Numbered from the stretch's first letter, positions 34,206 through 43,829 are shown. The stretch is DNA of 64,000 nt from Mycolicibacterium doricum (GCF_010728155.1 NZ_AP022605.1:3100001-3164000); one strand, 5' to 3'. Translations and numbers: made by a program. Notes: generated by a model not told the origin, from the letters alone.

Positions 34206-35313
34206 TGTCTTCATCCTCCAACGTCGTCGCCCGGGCCCTCGCTCCGATGACGCAACGAGCGGCCACGTCCAGACGGTGCGCCACGTCGTCGAGGTCACTC
34301 GGGAACAGGCCAGCATAGTGGTTCAGGGTCGTTGCAGCGGATTCGTGGCCGAGGAGACGTGCGACGGCAACGACCGACGCGCCAGCTCGAATGGCGAGCG
34401 AAGCCGCGGTGTCGCGCAGGTTGTGGGGCGTGATGTCGAGGCCGAGGGCCGCAACCGCGTCATCGAACACGTCGCGCCGAAAGTTCCGGTTCCGGAGCGG
34501 TGTCGACGTCGCGGATGGGAAGACGAGTTCATCGGACCGTTTAAGCTCGCCGAATGCCGCGAGTTGCTCAGCGATGATGCCCGGGACCGGGACGGTCCGT
34601 GCCTGATGGTCCTTGACGGGAGACATCTCGCCGCGCGGAGCTTCTTCTGAGTACGCCCGAGCGACGCGCAGCGTTCGCTTGTCTAGGTCGATGTCTTCCC
34701 ATCGCAGGGCGGCCAACTCACCCCAACGGAGACCGCAGTAGCCGGCGACCAAAATCAGCACTCGGTCCCGCGGTTCGGCCAAATGGCCGGCGAGCCGCCA
34801 GAGCTGATCATGCGTCAGCGGCCGTGGGTCGTTGCCCTGCACTTTCGGCAATCGGATACCTGCCGCAGGATTGCGGTGTATCGCCCCATCGCGCACGGCA
34901 TGCTCGAAGACTCGCCGGAGAACACCTAGCGAGTGGCGTGCAGTCGCGGCTGATTGCTTGCGGGAGATGTCGGCGGCCCAGGCCTGCACCTCGGATGGCC
35001 GTACCGAAACCAGCGGCCGCCGTCCGAACGCGCCAGCGATCTGCTTTGCAACGACGCCGCGAATCTTCCGCTCCGTCGCCTGCGCCCGAGCAGGCTGAGC
35101 CGCCATCCAGATCTCGCACCATTCGCGGACCGTCCTCTCACCCGCCTTTGGATCTGCCCAGGCCCCGGTCTTCAGGGCGTCGACCTGTTTGCGTTCCCAT
35201 TCCTGAGCGTCACGCTTGCGCGCGAATGTGCGAGAGGCAACGTACCGCCCGCGGTAATAGACCCTGGCGCGATACACGCGGGTGCCGTTGGGTCCCGATC
35301 TCGGCTCAATCAC
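34192..35313 (-). CDS. Tyrosine recombinase/integrase of the island
   Basis: Site-specific recombinase expected to insert the island into tRNA-Arg. The SAM-like core-binding domain (TVREWCEIWMAAQ...) precedes the catalytic domain with Arg in GYCGLRWGELAAL, Lys in the SPVKDHQARTVPV beta-hairpin region, HNLRDTAAS (His-x-x-Arg), the LLGHES block and the nucleophile Tyr in LNHYAGLF. GTG 35313 is chosen: it lies 4 bp after the stop of the excisionase-like gene, indicating translational coupling. A TTG at 35397 would extend it into that gene. Confidence 0.92.
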   Translation of the reverse strand: MIEPRSGPNGTRVYRARVYYRGRYVASRTFARKRDAQEWERKQVDALKTGAWADPKAGERTVREWCEIWMAAQPARAQATERKIRGVVAKQIAGAFGRRPLVSVRPSEVQAWAADISRKQSAATARHSLGVLRRVFEHAVRDGAIHRNPAAGIRLPKVQGNDPRPLTHDQLWRLAGHLAEPRDRVLILVAGYCGLRWGELAALRWEDIDLDKRTLRVARAYSEEAPRGEMSPVKDHQARTVPVPGIIAEQLAAFGELKRSDELVFPSATSTPLRNRNFRRDVFDDAVAALGLDITPHNLRDTAASLAIRAGASVVAVARLLGHESAATTLNHYAGLFPSDLDDVAHRLDVAARCVIGARARATTLEDEDNEVR

Positions 35314-35317
35314 GCCG

Positions 35318-35491
35318 TCACCCGTCCAGGCGAGACTCTCGCCGCGAATCGAGCCAGGCTTCGACCTCCGCTGCGTCCCAACGAAGTGCCGTGCCAATGC
35401 GGATCGCAGGCGGACCGTCCCCCCGCAAGCGCCAGGCTCTGATGCAGCCCACCGAAACCCGAAGGCGCATAGCCACCTGATCGATTTTCAA
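35318..35491 (-). CDS. Excisionase-like helix-turn-helix protein, 5' region displaced by IS3 copy
   Basis: A 57-residue MerR/excisionase-type winged-helix protein: KIDQVAMRLRVSVGCIRAWRLRGDGPPAIRIG, then ALRWDAAEVEAWLDS. Such proteins sit next to integrases and bias them to excision. The only start is TTG 35491, which is 4 bp from the end of the IS3 copy at 35496. Homologues usually begin a few residues earlier, so the IS has probably removed the native start, ribosome site and promoter. Confidence 0.7.
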   Translation of the reverse strand: MKIDQVAMRLRVSVGCIRAWRLRGDGPPAIRIGTALRWDAAEVEAWLDSRRESRLDG

Positions 35492-35525
35492 TAACTGTGG
35501 TTCCCCCGAAATCGTGGAGGGTTTC

Positions 35526-36456
35526 CTATGCCGCTTCCGGCTTGGTCTTGGATTCCCTGATCTCGTAGTTGACGGGCGAGAGCCCATCGGCGGCACTGTG
35601 CCGGCGTTGGTGATTGTAGAAGGTGTAGCACCAGTCGATAACCGCAGCCTGCGCATGAATGGTATCACGGAAACGATTGCGCGACAGCACTTCCCATTCC
35701 AGCGAGGAGAAGAACGCCTCCGCTGCGGCATTGTCGAAACACGACCCGACCCGGCCCATCGACTGCCGAATCCCCAACTGCCGGCACAGCGTGGTGAACG
35801 CGTGTGCGGTATAGGTGCTGCCGCGGTCGGTGTGGAATATCACCCGCTCGGACTGCTCATCGCGCCAGATCACCTGGCGGCCGCCGCGCGCGGCCACGGC
35901 CATCTTGATCGCCGCACACGCCAAGTCGGCATCCGGATGCAGGCCCATCGCCGCCCCCAGCAGCCGGCGGCTATAGAGGTCCAGCACGGTCGCCAAATAC
36001 AGTTTCTGCCCGCACTCAGTGGGGATCTCGGTCATGTCACCGACCCACTTCCGGTCCGGCGCCGCCGCGGAGAAATCTCGTTGGACCAGGTCAGGGAACT
36101 TCGGTGCCGTCTTGTCCTGCTTGGTGAGCCCGTTACGGCGCTTGATCTGGCGCGCCACCAAACCCTGGCGGCGCATCGAGGGGCCACCGTCTTCCGACAC
36201 CTCCCAACCCAGATCACGTAGATCAGCGATCAGCCGCGGCGACCCATGCAGCCCCTTGGCCGCGGTGAACGCCGCCGCCACTGCCGTATCGAGCGCGCGC
36301 GCGCCGATCGGTGTCGGTGTGCAACCCATCGGCGGATTCAGCACGGGTGATCCACTTGTAGAACCACGACACGCTGACACCCAACAGCACACATGTGATC
36401 GTATGCGGCACTCGATATTTGGTCCTCTGGTCGGCGATGAAACGTGCCACGCTCAC
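35526..36456 (-). pseudogene. IS3-family transposase OrfB, frameshifted
   Basis: Compared with the intact OrfB at 46744-47679 this copy lacks 2 bp near 36293, 2 bp near 36190 and 1 bp near 36180. The first break throws the frame out after the N-terminal HTH-21-type region, and the net loss of 5 never restores it to the original start. The downstream catalytic part (DMTEI, HTDRG, AEAFFSSLE) is unchanged but out of frame with the start. Confidence 0.85.
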
Positions 36457-36746
36457 TTCGTCGCCTCCTTCACCCACAGGACCACTGATCGCTTGAGGAC
36501 ATCGCGCTCCATCCGCAGCTCGGCGTTCTCGCTGCGCAGGCGTTTGAGCTCCTCGACATCGTCGCGGGACAACTCAGCCCGGCCCTCGCGGGCCTCGCGG
36601 TCCTGGGCCACCCAATTGCCCAACGTGCCCTCGTGGACCCCCAGGTCCCGCGCCACCGCCGCGATCGACTTACCCGTCTCACGCACGATCCGAACAGCCC
36701 CCTCACGGAACTCCCGGTCGTACTTCTTCCGCTTCTCTGACATCAC
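36453..36746 (-). CDS. IS3-family transposase OrfA (copy A)
   Basis: A 97-residue helix-turn-helix protein identical to the OrfA of copy B: YDREFREGAVRIVRETGKSIAAVARDLGVHEGTLGNWV, then a leucine-zipper-like ELKRLRSENAELRMERDVLKR. Its stop overlaps the OrfB GTG (GTGA). Confidence 0.9.
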   Translation of the reverse strand: MMSEKRKKYDREFREGAVRIVRETGKSIAAVARDLGVHEGTLGNWVAQDREAREGRAELSRDDVEELKRLRSENAELRMERDVLKRSVVLWVKEATK

Positions 36747-36793
36747 TACCCCTTATAGCTGATGCCTCCACGGTCTCGGGGGAATGTCACCTT

Positions 36794-37615
36794 GTGGAGT
36801 TGCGCATCATCAACGAGCACCGGTTCGTCAGTCGCCGTACCGTCCCGGTACAAGCAGCTGACATCCGTTCGAAGGCCGGCTTGCTACTCGCGGCGGACCA
36901 AGAGGCCGCAGCCAGGATCACTACGGCCGCCGCTGGACTTAGCGGCCTCGCCTTTCCAGAATCGTCCGGAGGTGCCATTCAGGCAGTCGACTTCAAGCAG
37001 GCACCACCTGAAGAGCCCACACCCGAGCCGACTCCCGGCGAGCGGCATCCTGAGTACGAGGACCGCAAACCCAATGGTGAATGGGCGCCCGGCAACAGTG
37101 GCATTGACGGCGACGCCGAGGCACACAGAACATTCGACGAAATGGAAGAGAACGGCATCCCAGTCATCCGCGACAAGGTGGCGGTGCGCGTCGTCGACCC
37201 CGAGAACGGCCACACATACACTCGCTACTACGACGGACTGCGGCCGACCGGAAGACCGGGCGAGTACATCGGCATAGAACACAAGGTGAACAAGTCGCCC
37301 ATCACGTCCAACCAGCAGACTGTTGACGACTTGGTCCGGTCTGGGGTCCCAGCCACGGGAAAATTGAACGGCGAACCGATTATCGTGAGTGATGTCCAGG
37401 TCATCCGCGTCGAGAGGGCACCCGTCGATGCCCCTGTCGTCGAGGGCGGACTCGACGAGAAGGTGATCGAATTCGCCCCGAAAGGCATCGATAACTGGGG
37501 AACTGAAATCACCCCCGAGCAGATGGAGGATGCAGGCTTTCCGTGGAACGTCATGGAGAAGTTCCTAGAACAGTCGAGGCCGCACGATTCCAAAGACCCG
37601 AAGGATTGGGCCTGA
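36794..37615 (+). CDS. Polymorphic-toxin C-terminal fragment, 5' truncated by IS3 copy A
   Basis: A 273-residue open frame that runs straight out of the IS3 end at 36789. The N-terminal portion (ELRIINEHRFVSRRTVPVQAADIRSKAG ... AADQEAAARITTAAAGL) is helical and resembles the pre-toxin part of mycobacterial secreted toxins. A Pro/Glu linker follows, then a C-terminal domain containing GEYIGIEHKVNKSPITSNQQ, where the Glu-x-Lys could belong to a restriction-fold nuclease. The gene after it looks like an immunity gene. The secretion domain and native start are missing, so it is probably inactive. Confidence 0.6.
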   Translation: MELRIINEHRFVSRRTVPVQAADIRSKAGLLLAADQEAAARITTAAAGLSGLAFPESSGGAIQAVDFKQAPPEEPTPEPTPGERHPEYEDRKPNGEWAPGNSGIDGDAEAHRTFDEMEENGIPVIRDKVAVRVVDPENGHTYTRYYDGLRPTGRPGEYIGIEHKVNKSPITSNQQTVDDLVRSGVPATGKLNGEPIIVSDVQVIRVERAPVDAPVVEGGLDEKVIEFAPKGIDNWGTEITPEQMEDAGFPWNVMEKFLEQSRPHDSKDPKDWA

Positions 37616-37656
37616 CATCGTGTTAAAGCGAATCATGATGACGAGGAGCAGCTGCG

Positions 37657-38190
37657 ATGAGTGACCGGCGGTCCGGCCGCACGACGCACGTACTGAAGTA
37701 CAACGGCGGCACGTTCTCCATCGAGTTAGGTCCTCGAACCGACATCAACACGTTTCGCGAGCCGCTGAGTCGCTTCAACGGTACAAAGCCATGGGCACTC
37801 ACACTTGTGCCGATACCCGAGACCATGAACTACGACGAGATGCTTGAGAAGAGGATCGAGCCGACACGATTTCTGCAGGCCGGAGGGTACGCCGACAGGA
37901 TGACGGTTGAGATTCGTCGCGCAGGCGGCGATGAGTGGAACTTGGACTGCATCTGGGGTGTACTTGGCCATCAGGCGGACGGCGAGCAGCAGCTAGACGT
38001 GCCAATCAAATTGCCAGCGAGCACGCAGTTGGTAAGCAGTTCAGAGGTCTTCAAAGCTGAAGAAGCCGCCGAATTGTTCTACACCTACTTCAAGACCGGA
38101 GATATTCCGGATAACTATGCACTACGCCCGATTGGCGGCTGGACCGCTGAAGGCGAGTGGGTCAACCTCAGCCGCCGGCCAGCCAGCTAG
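37657..38190 (+). CDS. Imm1-like immunity protein
   Basis: A 177-residue acidic protein 41 bp downstream of the toxin fragment. The C-terminal FKAEEAAELFYTYFKTGDIPDNYALRPI is the pattern of the Imm1 immunity family, which protects against the cognate polymorphic toxin. The family assignment is by eye. With its toxin truncated it may be an orphan immunity gene. The following 160 bp (38191-38350) hold nothing I can support. Confidence 0.6.
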   Translation: MSDRRSGRTTHVLKYNGGTFSIELGPRTDINTFREPLSRFNGTKPWALTLVPIPETMNYDEMLEKRIEPTRFLQAGGYADRMTVEIRRAGGDEWNLDCIWGVLGHQADGEQQLDVPIKLPASTQLVSSSEVFKAEEAAELFYTYFKTGDIPDNYALRPIGGWTAEGEWVNLSRRPAS

Positions 38191-38350
38191 TTGCGCTATC
38201 TACTTAGTTCTGAAGGGGCGTCCGCTGCGGGCGTGAATACCTCTGGGAATCTGAGCTCCGAGGCCTTTCCGGAGAATGCCGTTGACTCGGGTGCGCGCTC
38301 GACCATTCGGGCTATCGACGCAGAACAGAGTTGCCCGCTGAGGTGGGTCT

Positions 38351-40299
38351 TCAGGGCGGCGACCCCGTCGCCGTCGCTAACCGCTCCAAAAGCGAAGGCA
38401 GTTCGTCGAACACTTCGCCAGACGCCGTCACATTGGGCCGGGCACGCACCAATGTCCATCCCGATTTAGACGACAGCGTGTTCGTGGTTAGGTCGACATG
38501 TCCGCGCACAACCAGAGCAACACGAGGGTGGTCAAGTGCGATGAGCTTTCCACGCACCTTCGCATTAAGCAGATGCTTGCCTGTCGTGTCGATCGCCCAA
38601 CAGAGACCTTCATCAACCCACCACAAGAAGTCCGGGTAAAACTTCGTCGATTCATCGACCTTCGCGGGAAGCGGAATACCGAAGCCTTGGGCAGCTGTGG
38701 CGGGGTTGCGAACCCACACGCCAACATTCAATGCGTCAAGTGCGACGGCGAATTCACGTTCGTCGTTGTTCAAGTCATTTGTTGAGTATTCACCGTGGGC
38801 AGCCCGCTTGAACGCCGCCATGTCCTTGCCGCGCGGGCGGTACTCGCCGACCGTAAACGTAGCCGTATCCGGATCAGGGTCGTCTTGATATTCGACGCCC
38901 GTTTCGTACATTTCGACTACTCGGTCACCAAGGACCTTGAGCTCAGTCTGCGCCACCGACCCGAGACACGAGAACTGTTGATATCCGTCACCCCTAAAAG
39001 TGTCCGGATGTATCGCATTAAGGCAGCCCCGGTTCCGATTCTGTATATGCCGACGAAGGTAAACGCCATTCTGCGTCCGAGCACTTCGAACAACATCGAG
39101 GTACTCATCGCGCTCCTGCTCTTCCCGTTCCAGCGACACAACCGTACGCCGGCCGCGCCCTGGGGCTCCGAGGCTTTCCTCGGGCCACTCGGACGCACGT
39201 GCCCCAATTGCCCTTACAGCTGCGGACATAGACGGGGCACGTAGAGTCCGCTTCGGCAGCGTCAGCCTTTCCTGCCACTCCTTTTTCAAGGGTATCGAAG
39301 GCAGAGGATCTTTTCGAGTCTTTACCTTAATAAGCGGAACATCTGGTTCATCTTCGGGCGCGTACAGGCGCATCTCCGCACGAAGTTCGCTCACCACAGC
39401 GTCGTACGACTCCGCGGGGACATTAAGAATCAACGTCGCAGTGTTCAGTATTTCATCGGCGAAGTGCTGCGCACCGGGTTGGCGAAGAACGCGACCAACT
39501 ATCTGCTTGATCCGCACGTAGGACCGAGTAACCCCGTCGAAATAACAAACATAGGCTTCTGGGTCATCCCAGCCCTCTTGAAGCGTCTGGTTAAAAATAA
39601 CATGCCTGTAGCGATCGTGGAGACCACTTAAGCTTGAGATCTTCTCTGCCTCTTCTGGCAAATCTTTCGTGTCGGTGTATACCGCTATTTCGTCGGCGGG
39701 TACACCGTTTGCCCGAATGAACCGCCAAATCTTTACAGGTGGCGGCTCTTCTATCGAACCCCGGGGCGAATTGCTACGTTCTACAACGTAAATTGCTCGC
39801 GGATGCACTGTCGCGCCTGCATCATCAGCAGCGGTCCTCAAGCGGGTCATGGTTTCGAGCACACCGATAAGGCTTTCATCAGTGCCACTTTGGAAGTCGA
39901 TGAGTTCGACCGTAGTCTTGAGTAGCTCAGCCTCTACCACGTCCCGGGTTCGGACCCGAGCAACTCCAGCCGTTAGTAGATTCCTCCACCCGCCTTCACC
40001 CGCTTCAAGCGCTTCGGCCCACTTCGAGAACCGATCATTCATTACGGGTGTCGCTGATGCCATAAAGAAGCCTTTAGGGCGAAGATCAGCTAGCTGGTCG
40101 AGTTGCGTAGCGCTTTGATTGTGACTCTCGTCCGAAACCACCCATAATGGCCGCCGTAGATCATTCCTCAGTTGACTCCACGGCGAGGTATCGCCAGCCC
40201 AATCCTGATACACCCTGTGCAAGTTCAGGCGGGCATCGGCCGACCCAGGACCTCCCGCGCTCTCGGCCTCGTTCCAGGACGCGACTGTCAGCAGCCAAA
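38351..40299 (-). pseudogene. Type III Res-like helicase-nuclease, N-terminus cut off by IS1380-family copy
   Basis: The frame is open from the IS end at 40299 to 38351 (about 649 residues). It has SF2 helicase motif II (SDESHNQ), motif III (ASATP), motif V (FNQTLQEGWDDPEAYVCY) and motif VI (QIVGRVLRQPG), then a C-terminal PD-(D/E)xK-like nuclease block (FYPDFLWWVDEGLCWAIDTTGK). Walker A is not present in what remains. The coding frame continues right up to the IS junction, which shows it was longer. Resembles restriction-type Res subunits, but no cognate Mod gene is in the window. Confidence 0.75.
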
Positions 40300-41991
40300 C
40301 CTGGATCTTTCACGTAATTGGCAGTCGATGGGTGTCGTGAATGTGAAAGGTGCGCTGCCTCAAGGATAATCATGGTTTCCATGCCGTAGCTATCCGAGAA
40401 GGGAGCGCACCTGACAGATGCACGATAACAGTGATTGGTCGAAGAGTCTGCGGTGTGGAGGTGCGCGGCGGCGATGCGGGCATGCGGGATGTGATCCCGC
40501 GGATGCTCGCCGACGCGACCGGACTTACCGAGGCGTTGTCGGCGGCGGTGTCGCGGCCGGAGGTGACCCACGACCGGGGCGCGGTGTGGCGCGACGTGGC
40601 GGTCGCGATCGCCGGCGGCGCGGAGAACCTGGCCGGGTCCGCGGTGCTGCGGGATCAGGGGCGACTGTTCGGGCCGGTCGCGTCGATCCCGACGATGTGG
40701 CGGTCGCTGAACGAACTCGACCACGCGGCGCTGGCGCGGATCGCGACGGCGCGCAACAAGACCCGGGAACGGGTGTGGGAGCTGATCGCGGCACGGCACG
40801 GCCGGATCCCGCCCGCGCGCACCTGCTACGGGGATCTGGGGCCGGTGATCGTGATCCGCATCGACGCCACCCTGGTCACCGCGCACTCGGACAAGGAGTG
40901 CGCGGCCGGGAACTCAAGGGTGGCTACGGTTTCCACCCGTTGACGGCGTGGTGTGACAACACCGGGGAACTGCTGGCGATCATCGCGCGGAAGGAAACGC
41001 CGGGTCGAACACCGCCGAAGACCACGTCGCGATCATCGACGCCGCGGTCGCCGCAATCCCCGGCGCGGTGGCGGCCCAACCTGCTGGTCACCATCGACGG
41101 CGCCGGGTCCAGCCACGCCGTCATCGAGCACCTCACCGCGCTGAACAACCGGCCGGGCTGGTCGGTGGCCTATTCGGTCGGGTTCGATCTGGACGAGCGG
41201 GCCCGCACCGCGATCGGCCACACCCCCGAGGATGTGCTCACCGGCGCTCGACCCGGCCGGCGATCCGCGCGAGGACGCCCAGGTGGCCGAGCTGACCGGG
41301 CTGCTGCGGGACTCCGCCGGCGGGGACCGGTTGGATGGCTGGCCCACCGACATGCGGATCCTGGTGCGGCGGGAGAACATCGAGCACGGCACCCAACTGT
41401 CGCTGTTCGAACAACTCAACGGATACCGCTACCAGGTGACCGCCACGGCCACCCGCGGCGGGCAGGTGCAGCGGCTCGAGGCCCGCCACCGGGTGCACGC
41501 CCGCGTCGAGGGGTTCATCCGCAACGGCAAGGCGACCGGTCTCGCCAGGTGGCCGTCGGCGTCATTCGCCATCAACACCGCCTGGGTCACCGCCGCCGCC
41601 ATCGCGATCGACCTGCTGTGCTGGACCCGGCTGCTGCCCCTCGACGGGCCGCTGGCCAAGGCCGAGCCGCACACGCTGCGTTACCGGCTACTGCACGCCG
41701 CCGCCCGGCTCGTCTCCCACTCCCGCAAACTGATCCTGCGGATCCCCGAAACCTGGCCCTGGGCGCAGGAATTCGCCGACGCGTTCAACCGCGTCCTGGC
41801 CATCCCCTGACGCACCGCGCCGTTGTCACGACGACCCCAAAGTAAGGAGCGAACCACCCACCGGGACCGTGGAAACCGGCGCCACCGCACGACACGCGGC
41901 GCCGAGACATACCCGGAACCATGAAATCAAGATCAAGACGGCCGGTCAGCAACCGCCACCGTCCAACCCGGCCTACCGTGAAATTCTGAGG
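40300..41991 (+). mobile_element. IS1380-family element, copy C
   Basis: A 1692-bp element with ends CCTGGATCTTTCACG and (inverted) CCTCAGAATTTCACG, shared base for base with the inverted copy at 44048-45762, from which it differs by small indels. Its right flank starts TCCA, matching the complement of the right flank of the other copy. Confidence 0.88.
40418..41810 (+). pseudogene. IS1380-family transposase, multiply frameshifted (copy C)
   Basis: DDE transposase with RIDATLVTAHSDKE (first Asp), GYGFHPLTAWCDNTGELLA, LLVTIDGAGSSHAVIEHL and SFAINTAWVTAAAIAIDLL. Relative to copy D it lacks one base near 40917 (in the FKGG codons), one near 40992, and two near 41236. A further break around 41068 is shared by both copies. 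Non-functional. Confidence 0.85.
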
Positions 41992-42109
41992 TCCACGATC
42001 CGTCTTCGTTCTCGGTAATTTGCGGGACAGACGTGTGGACGAACGCGAAGGCTCTCCCAGTGGTGCGCATGAAGTCTTCCAAGTTCGTCCGGTCTTCGGT
42101 ATTTGCCAT
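41992..42109 (-). pseudogene. 5' part of an unknown gene, split by IS1380 insertion and inversion
   Basis: It begins MANTEDRTNLEDFMRTTGR and runs 39 codons to the IS end. Its ATG overlaps the stop of the metallophosphoesterase gene, so it was the last gene of that operon. Joined to 45767-46044, with one copy of the 4-bp target duplication removed, it gives a continuous 131-residue frame. No family recognised. Confidence 0.75.
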
Positions 42110-42717
42110 CAGTTATCCCCTGCGACATCCGTGCGATCTTTCTGAATTAACTCGGCGATCACGTTGAGCGATACAGGCGAAAGACCCCACGCATCAAGCC
42201 CAACGTGGATGGCGCGTTTGGCGAGTCGCTGTGAACTGTGGATATGACCGTGCAACAGCCAAGCACCGAGATCTGCCATCTTCCACTGGTTGAATCGGGA
42301 GTCGCGCGCGTTCTGTTCGTAAGTGTTGAGGTACGGGAAGTGTGAGAGCAAGATGTAGCGCCCGGCTAACTTGCGACGCGCTGACTGCTGAACAGAAGCA
42401 AATGTCTGTAGGTACGCCGGGAGCAATTTATGAGCATCGACGTGCATCGGATGGACACCATCGTGATTGCCCGCCACCAAGTGCTTGGTCCCCGGGCGGT
42501 CCGCGAGCCATGCGAGCGCACGCAGCTGACTGGACCGTCCGCCGCCCGAGATGTCACCGAGAACCCACACGACATCGTTGTCGCCTACGAGTCGGTCCCA
42601 TCGTTCAGCGATCTCGGCGTCGTGGTCGGTCGTCTCGGCAAACCCACGGAGATTGGCTACGAGCCGATGACCGATATGGAGATCTGAGGTATACCAAGTT
42701 TCGGTTCTGAGCGTCAT
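42109..42717 (-). CDS. Calcineurin-like metallophosphoesterase
   Basis: A 202-residue phosphoesterase of the type common in phages and mobile elements. The dimetal motifs are SDLHIGH, GDISGGG (GDxxG-type), AGNHDG and LHGHIHSSQ. It lacks a signal peptide. Substrate unknown. It is in a minus-strand operon with three unknown genes upstream and the split gene downstream (TGATG overlap at 42107-42111). Confidence 0.85.
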   Translation of the reverse strand: MTLRTETWYTSDLHIGHRLVANLRGFAETTDHDAEIAERWDRLVGDNDVVWVLGDISGGGRSSQLRALAWLADRPGTKHLVAGNHDGVHPMHVDAHKLLPAYLQTFASVQQSARRKLAGRYILLSHFPYLNTYEQNARDSRFNQWKMADLGAWLLHGHIHSSQRLAKRAIHVGLDAWGLSPVSLNVIAELIQKDRTDVAGDN

Positions 42718-42756
42718 TTTCAGGTCTACGAGATCACGTGGGTCAGCCGACGTGAT

Positions 42757-43260
42757 TCACGGTGAATCACCACGTGTGCCTCGTGGATCGGTGGTTGTCC
42801 AGTAAGGATCGGTCCAAGCGCGGCGTTCTGGAGACAGCGTGAGCGTTGTCCGACCTGGTGCAAGTTGGAGGACGGCAAAGCTCTCGTCGATTGACTGCCG
42901 AAGTGCTTCCGCTGCGTCAGCGTAGTCAGCGAGCCGACCGAGTAGCGCCCTGCAGTCGGCCACCCATTCGTCTTTCAACCGATGGGTCTGGGTTCGGCCG
43001 AGACGGGCGGCGCGCTTGTAGATTGTCCGTGGCGTTCGATTTGTACCGCCGGAAGAGTGGATATCGGTAACTCCGCAACCGGCTAGAGCCAGCGCGGAGT
43101 CCATCACTTCGGTGGCACGGGTAAGCATGCGGCCACGGGATTCTGTCAGAGCAAGGAGCTTGCCAAAGTTGGCCCGAAGAACTTCGATCACTGAATCATG
43201 TTCCGATACAAGCTTTATCAAGGACCTAGAGCCCAAGACTGAAGACGATGCCGCGCGCAC
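42757..43260 (-). CDS. Unknown island protein (167 aa)
   Basis: A mostly helical protein with no family I recognise. It has LIKLVSEHDSVIEVLRANFGKLLALTESRGRMLTRA, a basic stretch (NRTPRTIYKRAARLGRTQTHRLKDEW) and a C-terminal end rich in Thr, Arg and Pro. The start (GTG 43260) is uncertain. It lies 15 bp after the stop of the 123-residue gene and 39 bp before the metallophosphoesterase gene, in line with one operon. Confidence 0.6.
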   Translation of the reverse strand: MRAASSSVLGSRSLIKLVSEHDSVIEVLRANFGKLLALTESRGRMLTRATEVMDSALALAGCGVTDIHSSGGTNRTPRTIYKRAARLGRTQTHRLKDEWVADCRALLGRLADYADAAEALRQSIDESFAVLQLAPGRTTLTLSPERRAWTDPYWTTTDPRGTRGDSP

Positions 43261-43275
43261 GATTCGATCGTTGAG

Positions 43276-43647
43276 TTATGCAAGGCGCTCGCACTCAACC
43301 CGTTGAGTTCCACAAAGTGCGCCGATTGCGCTCCGGTTGGCGTCGAGGTCGGCTCGGAGAGAACGCAATTGAAGCGTAGCCTTCTCCGCGAACCTGGCCG
43401 CGGGTGACATCGCCAACACGGCGAGGGCGTCTTGGCGGACATCGTCTCTGGGGTCGTAGTAAGCGCGCACCGCGTCGCGGCGGATCTGCGGTAGATAGAG
43501 CTTCGCCTTTGTGAGGGCGGTTCCCGTCAGCGCGGACACATGTAGAAGATCACCAACCGTTGCGCCGGCCTGGAACGCTTTGGCGACGATATCGGGCGGC
43601 AGCGCAGGCAGCACCTGGGATATGCGGACCTCCAGATGATCTGTCAT
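43276..43647 (-). CDS. Unknown island protein (123 aa)
   Basis: Soluble, helical protein beginning MTDHLEVRISQVLPALPP, with DLLHVSALTGTALTKAKLYLPQIRRDAVRAYYDPRDDV. No family recognised. Its ATG overlaps the stop of the preceding 61-residue gene (43644-43647, ATGA), so both are likely translated together. Confidence 0.62.
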   Translation of the reverse strand: MTDHLEVRISQVLPALPPDIVAKAFQAGATVGDLLHVSALTGTALTKAKLYLPQIRRDAVRAYYDPRDDVRQDALAVLAMSPAARFAEKATLQLRSLRADLDANRSAIGALCGTQRVECERLA

Positions 43648-43829
43648 AGGGCGAGTGTAGGTCGCAGCGCCGACACGGCCAACAGATTTAGTCCTCTAGC
43701 TGGGTCTTTGAATACGTAGGCATGCCGCTGGAACGCTGTCCGCTCATCGACAACCATGGGTACATGAGCACGTTCGACCGTACCGGGTACGCCATCATAT
43801 TTGGGTGTCAGTTCAGCAGCAGAGGTCAT
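43644..43829 (-). CDS. Unknown small island protein (61 aa), first gene of the operon
   Basis: Begins MTSAAELTPKYDGVPGTVER and ends AVSALRPTLAL; no family recognised. GGGGC precedes ATG 43829 at a weak distance. It overlaps the next gene by ATGA and is divergent from the putative helicase 5' fragment at 43801-44047. Confidence 0.55.
   Translation of the reverse strand: MTSAAELTPKYDGVPGTVERAHVPMVVDERTAFQRHAYVFKDPARGLNLLAVSALRPTLAL

Larger units (their letters stand above)
35496..36789 (-). mobile_element. IS3-family element, copy A (defective)
   Basis: A 1294-bp element with termini TG...CA and imperfect 25-bp inverted repeats (TTCCCCCGA core). It is the inverted partner of the copy at 46411-47709, from which it differs by three small deletions totalling 5 bp, all in orfB. 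The three bases flanking each end do not match, so it lacks a target duplication and has probably lost neighbouring DNA. Confidence 0.88.

Noticed and set aside
40258-40886. Minus-strand and alternative frames through the IS1380 copies
   Set aside because: They are shadows of the transposase; the plus-strand (copy C) and minus-strand (copy D) frames carry the DDE motifs.
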